A stretch of DNA of 64,000 bases. Origin: Pontiella desulfatans (GTDB taxonomy: Bacteria > Verrucomicrobiota > Kiritimatiellia > Kiritimatiellales > Pontiellaceae). The stretch lies in NCBI RefSeq assembly GCF_900890425.1, contig NZ_CAAHFG010000002.1, positions 372,001 through 436,000 on the forward strand. The letters run 5' to 3'. Made by a program: the position numbers and the translations under genes. This document shows positions 57,810-64,000 of this stretch, in pieces. The notes under the pieces were generated by a model that worked only from the letters and a program-made list of their open reading frames with translations, searched no databases and had not been told where the DNA came from. The stretch's first letter is position 1, and each line of letters opens with the position of its first letter.

Positions 57810-59051
57810 ATGAAAACCGAAGAAATTGCACAGCTGCAAAAAGAACACCTCATGCCGACCTACGCGCCGGGCATCGCCTTGGTGGAAGGTTCCGGGACAT
57901 CCGTTTGGGATGCCGAAGGGAAGGAATATCTCGACTTCGTGTCGGGCATCGCCGTCACCAATATTGGCCATTGCCATCCGAAGATGGTGCATGCGGTTCA
58001 GGATCAGGTTGAAACGCTCGTGCATGTTTCCAACCTCTACTACAACGAGAAACAACCCGTGCTGGCCAAATCGTTGGCGGAGCACTCCGGCCTGCCGGGC
58101 GCCAAATGCTTTTTCTGCAACTCGGGCGCCGAGGCCAACGAGGGGCTGATCAAACTCGCCAGGCTCTGGGGCAGCAAACACGGCAAATATGAAATCGTCA
58201 CCATGCGGCAGTCGTTCCATGGCCGGACGCTCGCCACGCTGACCGCCACCGGGCAGGACAAGGTGCAGATTGGCTTCGGCCCGTTGCCGGAAGGCTTTGT
58301 TTATGCCAACTTCAACGATATCCAGTCGATCGAGGATGCCATCGGCTCCAAAACCGCCGCGGTCTTGGTCGAGGCGCTGCAGGGGGAAGGCGGGGTGATC
58401 CCCTCCGAGCCGGAGTTCCTTCCCGCGTTGCGGAAGCTTTGCGATGAAAAGGGCATCCTGTTGCTGTGCGACGAAGTGCAGTGCGGCATGGGCCGGACAG
58501 GCAAATGGTTCGGGTTCCAGAACTACGATGTGGTCCCGGACGCCTTTTCGTTGGCCAAGGGTCTCGGCAACGGGTTCCCGATCGGCGCGATCGTGGCGGG
58601 CGAAACGCTTTCCGACATTTTCCAGCCCGGCCACCATGCCACGACGTTCGGCGGTACGCCGCTCGCCTGTTCGGCGGCCCAGGCGGTCATCGATGTTATC
58701 GAGGAGGAGGAGCTCCTCGCCAATACGATGATCATGGGGGCCTATTTTGTGGAAGGCCTTTGCGAGATTGCGATGAAGCACAAGAAGTGGATTGCCGGGG
58801 TGCGGGGTTTGGGGCTGCTGCTCGGCTTGGTGCTGGATGTTCCGGCGGCGCCGTTGCAGAAAAAATTGCAGGAAAAGGGCATGCTTGCGCTGGCAACGGC
58901 CGGTAATGTCATACGCTTGTTGCCGCCGCTGACGGTCTCGCAGGAGGAAATCGACAAGGCGCTCAAGCTCATCGGCGAAGCCTGCGTCGAACTGCACGAC
59001 GAAATGGCGGCGCAATCGCCCAACCCCTGCCAGTGCGGCATGGGGGAGTGA
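57810..59051 (+). CDS. argD: Acetylornithine aminotransferase
   Basis: 413 residues. PLP-dependent class-III transaminase converting N-acetylglutamate semialdehyde to N-acetylornithine. Signatures: VWDAEGKEYLDFVSGIAVTNIGHCHPKMV, FCNSGAEANEGLIKLAR, LLLCDEVQCGMGRTGKWF, and SLAKGLGNGFPIGAIV with the PLP-binding Lys. AAGGGGA precedes the ATG. Tail NPCQCGMGE is unusual. Third arg gene in order. Confidence 0.93.
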   Translation: MKTEEIAQLQKEHLMPTYAPGIALVEGSGTSVWDAEGKEYLDFVSGIAVTNIGHCHPKMVHAVQDQVETLVHVSNLYYNEKQPVLAKSLAEHSGLPGAKCFFCNSGAEANEGLIKLARLWGSKHGKYEIVTMRQSFHGRTLATLTATGQDKVQIGFGPLPEGFVYANFNDIQSIEDAIGSKTAAVLVEALQGEGGVIPSEPEFLPALRKLCDEKGILLLCDEVQCGMGRTGKWFGFQNYDVVPDAFSLAKGLGNGFPIGAIVAGETLSDIFQPGHHATTFGGTPLACSAAQAVIDVIEEEELLANTMIMGAYFVEGLCEIAMKHKKWIAGVRGLGLLLGLVLDVPAAPLQKKLQEKGMLALATAGNVIRLLPPLTVSQEEIDKALKLIGEACVELHDEMAAQSPNPCQCGMGE

Positions 59052-59205
59052 ACGAGGTGGGGCAATGAGAAGGTTAATGGTTGCAGAGGAGCATGCGGAA
59101 TATCGCACTCGCAGCGGATAGCCGGAACGGTTTCGTTACATTCGAATAGGTTAAAAAAAACGGTGGCGCGGATGGCTGCCAGATAGTTAAAGGAGAAAAG
59201 AAAAA

Positions 59206-59562
59206 ATGGCATATGATCTGACAGGAAAAATCAAACTCATCCAGGACGCGCAGACGTTCGGCAGCGGCTTCACCAAGCGCGAAATGGTGGTTACCGTCGA
59301 GGACGGGAAATATCCGCAGGAAATCAACCTGGAGTTTGTCCAGGACAAGGTGAGCCTGCTCGACACCGTGCAGGTGGGCCAGGAAGTCACGGTCACGTTC
59401 GATATCCGCGGACGCGAATACAACGGGCGCTATTTCAACAACCTCCAGGGCTGGAAAATCCAGGCCGGCGAAGGGGCCGCCCCCGCCGCCGACAAGCCGC
59501 CGGTTTCCGATAAGGATGTCCCGGCCGACTTCGATGAATACGAAGACGATATCCCGTTTTAA
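59206..59562 (+). CDS. DUF3127 SSB-like OB-fold protein
   Basis: 118 residues. LTGKIKLIQDAQTFGSGFTKREMVVTVEDGKYPQEINLEFVQDKVSLLDTVQVGQEVTVTFDIRGREYNGRYFNNLQGWKI is the DUF3127 pattern, related to single-strand DNA-binding OB folds. The acidic tail ends DEYEDDIPF, like the SSB C-terminal peptide that recruits partner enzymes. SD AAGGAG is present. The next gene starts 6 bases after its stop, so the pair is coupled inside the arginine cluster. Confidence 0.8.
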   Translation: MAYDLTGKIKLIQDAQTFGSGFTKREMVVTVEDGKYPQEINLEFVQDKVSLLDTVQVGQEVTVTFDIRGREYNGRYFNNLQGWKIQAGEGAAPAADKPPVSDKDVPADFDEYEDDIPF

Positions 59563-59568
59563 TCAATA

Positions 59569-60996
59569 ATGAAACAGGACGAGCTAGCCCAGTTGGTCGA
59601 TGAATTCGGCCGAACTGCGGACTCGGTATTCGAACTCGGGGCAATGCTCGGATTTCTCGAAGAGCGCACCGCAAAAAAGGTTGATGAAAAAGAGGTCTTC
59701 GACCTTGCCGCGTCTTCGATCTATCTCTTTGAGTCGTGGGCCGGCCTGATGTCCGCGAAGTTTATTCCGCGCCGCCGGTTTTTCCAGGGCGCGGAATTCC
59801 GCATCACCCCGTTGAAGGAGGAGGTCGAAGGCGGCTTCCTCTTTCCAGGGCATCGCTTCATGCCGTTCATCTGCCGGGATATCTTTCCCGCCGACGCCTG
59901 GCTGTTGCAGGCCGATGGTTCCGCGCCCCACGTCAAGCGCATCGATTTCCCGATGCCGCTGGCCATGAATGCGCTTTGTTTCTTCGGGCGGGAGGGTGCC
60001 CTCGGCTACCTCGCTTCCGACGAACCCGGTAACGCCGGGCAGTCGGAGGCGGTTTCGGTTTCGGTTTTCGACCTGCGAGATTTCTACCTCGAAAACCATT
60101 TCAAGCCCGGCGACTCCATCATGGTCAAGGTGCTCGACTGGCTGCAGGGGGTCTTTTCCATCGCGCATGCCCCGGCGGAGGATAGCCTGGCGGATACCCG
60201 CGACTGGACGCGTGCGATGCGCGGGGCATATGAACGCATGCAGGCCGAGCTGGGGGCCGAGGGCGACTGCTACGAACAATTCGCCATCATGATGTTGCTC
60301 GGCGCGGAGGACGGCCGCTACCCGCTCATGAAGCAACCTCCGCTGTCCCTTGCCGCCTTTTTCAACCTCCAGCAGGATATCGTCGTCAAGCCGCTGGCCG
60401 ACCGCGCCGTACTCTGCGCCGCTGATGCCGAGCCGGAAGAAAAGGCCCTGTTGGACTTTTTTGATCTGGATGACGATGGGGTCGAACCAAGCATGCTCGA
60501 CGGCTATTTCAAGGAGCTCGGGCTGTCCCTCTCCGAAGGCGACGCCGAGGCCTACATGCGCGATGCCCTGTTCCATGGAGAGAACAATCCGGACAAGGTG
60601 CTGGATCGGGTCACGGCAGGGCGTGCCCTGTTTTTCAAGTCGGCGGACGACCAGGATATGTTCCACGACCTGTGGCTGGAGCTTTGGGAGGATGTGGAGC
60701 TGCTTTACTCCGAAACGGACGACCCCTTTGCCGAAACCCGCTCGCAGTTGCTCTCGATCAACGATAAATGCTTTGCGGTTGTTCGCGAGCTCGACAAGCG
60801 CGGTGCGCTCGGCGAGGTGCTGAAAAATCCAGTCTTCCTCCGGTTCGGCCAACTTACGGCGTCCATGTCGGCCATGCTGGTCTTGCTGAATTGCGTTGGC
60901 GAGGTGCAAACGGTATCGCGGAAGCAGCTCGACGAGATGATGGGGGCGGTTGTTCCAGCGCTCGAATCGTTGATCGAGCAGTTGTCGAAAAGCTAA
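59569..60996 (+). CDS. Unknown soluble protein coupled to DUF3127 gene
   Basis: 475 residues, not recognised. No signal or membrane segment. Helical start (DELAQLVDEFGRTADSVFELGAMLGFLEERTAKKV), a beta-rich part near 70-140 (FIPRRRFFQGAEFRITPLKEEVEGGFLFPGHRFMPF), then mostly helical acidic sequence with FFDLDDDGVEPSMLDGYFKELGLSLSEGDAEAYM. It has no own SD and starts 6 bases after the DUF3127 gene, so it is probably translated by coupling. argG follows after 77 bases. Confidence 0.7.
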   Translation: MKQDELAQLVDEFGRTADSVFELGAMLGFLEERTAKKVDEKEVFDLAASSIYLFESWAGLMSAKFIPRRRFFQGAEFRITPLKEEVEGGFLFPGHRFMPFICRDIFPADAWLLQADGSAPHVKRIDFPMPLAMNALCFFGREGALGYLASDEPGNAGQSEAVSVSVFDLRDFYLENHFKPGDSIMVKVLDWLQGVFSIAHAPAEDSLADTRDWTRAMRGAYERMQAELGAEGDCYEQFAIMMLLGAEDGRYPLMKQPPLSLAAFFNLQQDIVVKPLADRAVLCAADAEPEEKALLDFFDLDDDGVEPSMLDGYFKELGLSLSEGDAEAYMRDALFHGENNPDKVLDRVTAGRALFFKSADDQDMFHDLWLELWEDVELLYSETDDPFAETRSQLLSINDKCFAVVRELDKRGALGEVLKNPVFLRFGQLTASMSAMLVLLNCVGEVQTVSRKQLDEMMGAVVPALESLIEQLSKS

Positions 60997-61073
60997 ATCG
61001 GGATTGATTGGCGGCGGCAATACGGGTAGAAAACCCGTTTCCGCGCATTGGAACCCAAGAAAGGAATTTAATC

Positions 61074-62273
61074 ATGAAAGTTGTACTCGCCTATTCGGGT
61101 GGTCTCGATACCACCGTGCTGCTCACCTGGTTGCAGGAAAAATACGACGCCGAAGTCATCTGCTACTGCTCCAACGTCGGGCAGGAAGAGGAACTCGACG
61201 GCCTTGAACAAAAGGCGCTCAAGCACGGCGCGGTCAAGTGCTACGTCGACGACGTGCAGGAGGAATTCGCCGCCGACTACATCTATCCCATCATGCAGGC
61301 CAACGCCATCTACGAAGGCACCTACCTGCTCGGCACCTCCATCGCCCGCCCGCTCATCGCCAAGCGCATGATCGATATCGCCAACGCCGAAGGCGCCGAA
61401 GCCATCTGCCACGGCGCCACTGGCAAAGGCAACGACCAGGTTCGCTTCGAACTCACCGCCTACGCGCTCAAGCCCGACATCAAGGTCATCGCCCCATGGC
61501 GCATGCCCGCGGACTTCCCCTTCGAAGGCCGCTCCGACATGATCAAATATCTCGAGGAAAAAGGCATTCCCACCACCGTCTCCGCCTCCAAGCCCTATTC
61601 AATGGATCGCAACATGCTGCACATCAGCTTCGAGGGCGGCATCCTCGAGGATCCGTGGAACGAGCCCGATGAAAACATGTGGTGCATGACCAAACCTCTG
61701 TCCCAAGCCGCCGACACCCCCGAAACCATCGAAGTCAGCTTCGAAAAAGGTATTCCGGTTGCCGTCAATGGCGAAACGCTCAGCCCGGCCGCGCTGCTCA
61801 AAAAACTCAACGCCATCGGTTGCGAGCATGGCGTCGGCCGCATCGACATCGTCGAAAACCGCTTCACCGGCATGAAGGACCGCGGCGTCTATGAAACGCC
61901 CGGCGGCACCATTTTGCACCATGCGCACCGTGCACTCGAATCCATCTGCATGGACCGCGAAACCATGCACCTGCGCGATGGCTTCATCCCTAAATATGCC
62001 GAGCTCGTCTACAACGGGTTCTGGTTCGCCCCCGAGCGCGAAATGCTCCAGGCGGCTATCACCAAGAGCCAGGAAACCGTCACCGGCGATGTCCGCGTGA
62101 AGCTCTTCAAGGGTGGAGTCCACGTCTGCGGCCGCCGTTCGCCCTATTCGCTTTATTCGCCGAAGCTCGTCAGCTTCGACGAAGCCGGCGGATACGACCA
62201 GTCCGACGCCACCGGCTTCATCAAGCTCAACGCCCTGCGCCTCCGCGTTTTGGCCACGATGAAAAACGGGTAG
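61074..62273 (+). CDS. argG: Argininosuccinate synthase
   Basis: 399 residues. Joins citrulline and aspartate with ATP. Signatures: [18 protein letters not shown] (PP-loop), [69 protein letters not shown] precedes ATG 61074; the frame could start at 61008 without support. Last arg gene of the run. argC, argF and argH are not in the window. Confidence 0.96.
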   Translation: MKVVLAYSGGLDTTVLLTWLQEKYDAEVICYCSNVGQEEELDGLEQKALKHGAVKCYVDDVQEEFAADYIYPIMQANAIYEGTYLLGTSIARPLIAKRMIDIANAEGAEAICHGATGKGNDQVRFELTAYALKPDIKVIAPWRMPADFPFEGRSDMIKYLEEKGIPTTVSASKPYSMDRNMLHISFEGGILEDPWNEPDENMWCMTKPLSQAADTPETIEVSFEKGIPVAVNGETLSPAALLKKLNAIGCEHGVGRIDIVENRFTGMKDRGVYETPGGTILHHAHRALESICMDRETMHLRDGFIPKYAELVYNGFWFAPEREMLQAAITKSQETVTGDVRVKLFKGGVHVCGRRSPYSLYSPKLVSFDEAGGYDQSDATGFIKLNALRLRVLATMKNG

Positions 62274-62275
62274 GG

Positions 62276-62296
62276 GGGTAGGCCTAGTGCCTACCC
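62276..62296 (+). other. Hairpin directly after argG
   Basis: GGGTAGGC (62276-62283) pairs with GCCTACCC (62289-62296), loop CTAGT. The word ctagtgcc is repeated just after. No T-run, so not itself a terminator. Confidence 0.55.
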
Positions 62297-62312
62297 GCCT
62301 AGTGCCAGCCCG

Positions 62313-63602
62313 TCAAACCGCAAGCATCCGCCCAATGCTTGCGGTTTCTTTTTCTCCAACTCCGGCCTTCCCTGCAAACGATTCCCATTCACGGAGCGCA
62401 TCGGCTGCGCCATCCAGCGCGGCTTTCAGTTTAGGTAGGGTTGCAACGCCGCACCGTCGCCCGGCCTCAAGCAGATCGGCGCGTCCAATATTTTCGCGTT
62501 TCCCGCCCACGGACAATTGTTGGCTGGCCGTCCATTTTCCCGCCTGCGGATTGTGGGCGTAGGTCACATCGAATGCGGGAGCCAGCTTCCATGCGCCCTC
62601 CGAGAGCAGGAAGCCGAAGTTCTTCGTGTGGTCGTCGCGGTTGCAGGCCAGAATGTTGAAGGCCATCCGGCGGAAGGCTTCGAGTCGGTGTGCCGGATCA
62701 AGCTCCAGAGCCCGGATCGAATCAAAGAGTTCGTCATAGGAATGGCTGTGGGCGCCGGGGGCGGCATAGGCCATGTGCGCCATGCCGAACCATGAGGCAT
62801 AGTGGATTTTTCCGCCGTTGGAAGGTCGATCGAAGCGGCGGGTCATGAAATGTGCGCGTCCGCCTTCTTCGTACAGATGGCAATCCGCCATTTCGATGCC
62901 CGCTTGTTTGGCCATCAGCCAATAGGCATATTCGATGCGCCCATAGCCTTGCGGATCCCTGACGCCGTCGAAAGACTCGGACACGCCGTCGAATTTCATG
63001 AGCCAATGCTCGAAGCCGGGCGGGGCATCCGCTTGGCCGGAGCGCACTTCGTTGGTTTCCGGATTCCACGCAATAACCGCCTTGGCCCGCGCGCCGCCGG
63101 CGGATGTTCCAACCCGTAGGATTTCATTCAGGCCTTCTTCGTCCAGGGCTGCCGCCAGATGTTTCCGGTGGGCAAGAACGTTGGACGCAAGTTCAACGAG
63201 TCTTTCAACATCCACCTTTTCGGCCTTCGATGCCTTTCCGCGAAGGGCCGGCCGGAATTCCAGGGCGCCCATGCCACGGTTGCCGATATAGCACAGGCGG
63301 TCAACCGGGGAAAAGCTATCGAGGGGGCGGCCTTCCCGCCGAAGCCAATCATTAATCAGCGCATTGCCATAGGTGTCCGGCAGGCAGTCGGCCAGCAGGC
63401 CGGGAAGACCCGAGAATGACTCGTGCAGATTGGGGAATTGATAGGGGGCTTCGCGCAGGGGCATCATCAGCGGGGCCAGTTCTATGCCGTCATTGATGAA
63501 TCCCCGGGTATATTGGAAAACCGCGATACGGCGGGCACAGTCCCAATACACCACACCGGCCTTTTGGCCCTGATAGAGTACGTCTGCAATCGTTTCGGCC
63601 AT
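62313..63602 (-). CDS. hipA: HipA-type serine/threonine kinase toxin
   Basis: 429 residues, complete. HipA kinases phosphorylate a translation factor such as GltX and cause dormancy. The N-subdomain has VLYQGQKAGVVYWD. The kinase core shows EHWLMKFDG (ATP Lys), ACHLYEE-like ADCHLYEEGGRAHFMTRRFDR, the catalytic loop CNRDDHTKNFGF, and AFDVTYAHNP as the metal Asp. ATG 63602 lies one base after the hipB stop; an 83-codon longer frame is hipB read out of frame. Confidence 0.9.
   Translation of the reverse strand: MAETIADVLYQGQKAGVVYWDCARRIAVFQYTRGFINDGIELAPLMMPLREAPYQFPNLHESFSGLPGLLADCLPDTYGNALINDWLRREGRPLDSFSPVDRLCYIGNRGMGALEFRPALRGKASKAEKVDVERLVELASNVLAHRKHLAAALDEEGLNEILRVGTSAGGARAKAVIAWNPETNEVRSGQADAPPGFEHWLMKFDGVSESFDGVRDPQGYGRIEYAYWLMAKQAGIEMADCHLYEEGGRAHFMTRRFDRPSNGGKIHYASWFGMAHMAYAAPGAHSHSYDELFDSIRALELDPAHRLEAFRRMAFNILACNRDDHTKNFGFLLSEGAWKLAPAFDVTYAHNPQAGKWTASQQLSVGGKRENIGRADLLEAGRRCGVATLPKLKAALDGAADALREWESFAGKAGVGEKETASIGRMLAV
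62315..62352 (+). terminator. argG terminator inside the hipA 3' end
   Basis: A 13-bp perfect stem AAACCGCAAGCAT/ATGCTTGCGGTTT with a 7-base loop, followed by ctttttctcc. It overlaps the final codons of the convergent hipA gene. Confidence 0.88.
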
Positions 63603-63603
63603 A

Positions 63604-63873
63604 TCACCTAACCCTTTGACGTTGTTTTCCTGACAGCTTTTGCAACTCGATCGGGCTTGGTGCCGGGGCTGGAAGCAATTCCTCGAGGGCACTTGCCCAG
63701 CCCAGTTCCCGCAATACGCGGACGAGGGTTTCCGTGGAAACCGATCGGCCATTCTCGAGGGCGGAAAGCGTATCCGGACTGATGGCCGCGCGTTCGGCAA
63801 GCTCGCGTTGCTTGATGCCCGCCGCAATGCGCTGCTGGCGAACCCGTTCACCTAATTCAATCAGCTCTTTCAT
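63604..63873 (-). CDS. hipB: HipB-type XRE antitoxin
   Basis: 89 residues. The helix-turn-helix LGERVRQQRIAAGIKQRELAERAAISPDTLSALENGRSVSTETLVRVLRELG fills residues about 6-57. The basic tail QKLSGKQRQRVR may contact HipA. ATG 63873 was chosen because it starts the HTH; the frame could run to 63993. Autorepressor of the operon. Confidence 0.88.
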   Translation of the reverse strand: MKELIELGERVRQQRIAAGIKQRELAERAAISPDTLSALENGRSVSTETLVRVLRELGWASALEELLPAPAPSPIELQKLSGKQRQRVR

Positions 63874-63882
63874 ATAAAGCCG

Positions 63883-63911
63883 TAAATAATCCTGATAATC
63901 ATTTATGTCAA
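63883..63911 (-). promoter_or_regulatory. hipBA promoter
   Basis: On the minus strand TTGACA (63911-63906), an exact 17-base spacer, then TATTTA (63888-63883), ten bases before the hipB ATG. GATTAT occurs twice, nine bases apart, in the spacer and could be part of a HipB operator. The short leader leaves little room for an SD. Confidence 0.65.
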
Positions 63912-64000
63912 GAATAATATTGGAAAAATTCAGGTTTATGTTTGGTGGAGTCCTCCTCCTTCTGCGGAGCCGCAAAGATTTCCCGTCCGGCAAACGTCCG

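Noticed and set aside
63603..63851. 83-residue N-terminal extension of HipA
   Set aside because: It is hipB read out of frame; the conserved HipA start is at 63602.

Overview
The window looks like chromosomal DNA of a bacterium from the PVC superphylum, most probably Kiritimatiellota. I base this on the 16S rRNA text read from memory and on the gene content: an SHD1-type secreted protein, a PilMNOPQ-like secretion block with a giant S8 protease, GTAG-headed REP hairpins with a RAYT transposase, and a uronate degradation cluster. The phylum call is recognition, not a computed placement.

Layout. 1-6200 holds the tail of one rRNA operon (23S end, 5S) and a complete second one (16S, tRNA-Ala, tRNA-Ile, 23S, 5S, strong terminator). 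6244-9327 has a small secreted protein, the nucleotide-pool cleaner RdgB and a SulP anion transporter. 9344-11941 (minus) is a tightly overlapping run: VapB-like antitoxin, VapC toxin, an M20-type peptidase and a TauE/SafE exporter. 12091-15380 has an MFS transporter, a RAYT transposase bracketed by REP hairpins, and a thymidine phosphorylase. 15478-21586 carries an eight-PAS hybrid histidine kinase, a stand-alone receiver protein and an SCP2-flavodoxin fusion. A 700-base gene-free stretch follows.

22289-34633 is a PilM/N/O/P/secretin block with a divergent GspB-like gene, followed by a 1,885-residue subtilisin-like protease with calcium-type repeats, LVIVD repeats and a beta-helix; no ATPase, platform protein or pilin is present here. 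34741-43276 is a hexuronate catabolic cluster: UxuA, a PfkB sugar kinase (probable KDG kinase), two 6-phosphogluconate dehydrogenase paralogues with different predicted cofactors, a LarA-family hydroxyacid racemase/epimerase between them, and UxaC.

43279-54502 is mixed: two small membrane proteins, an ABC-F ATPase, a cyclic-nucleotide-binding protein, a ThuA-ankyrin fusion, a DUF4143 ATPase, LptE-like, SerA, a split chromate transporter, a minimal GGDEF protein and a DUF218 protein. 54563-55537 is the rplM-rpsI operon. 55673-62273 holds argJ, argB, argD and argG with a DUF3127 OB-fold protein and an unknown protein inserted. 62313-63911 (minus) is a complete hipBA toxin-antitoxin module with promoter.

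The most interesting signals are (1) a GTAG-headed hairpin family with covarying stems and a RAYT gene in its midst, (2) the uronate cluster with a LarA homologue between an apparently NADP-type and an apparently NAD-type 6PGDH, (3) a secretion island ending in a giant protease, with a PilO-like subunit that carries a 96-bp repeat array with 192-bp higher-order structure, and (4) several short-period intergenic inverted repeats that no annotation explains.
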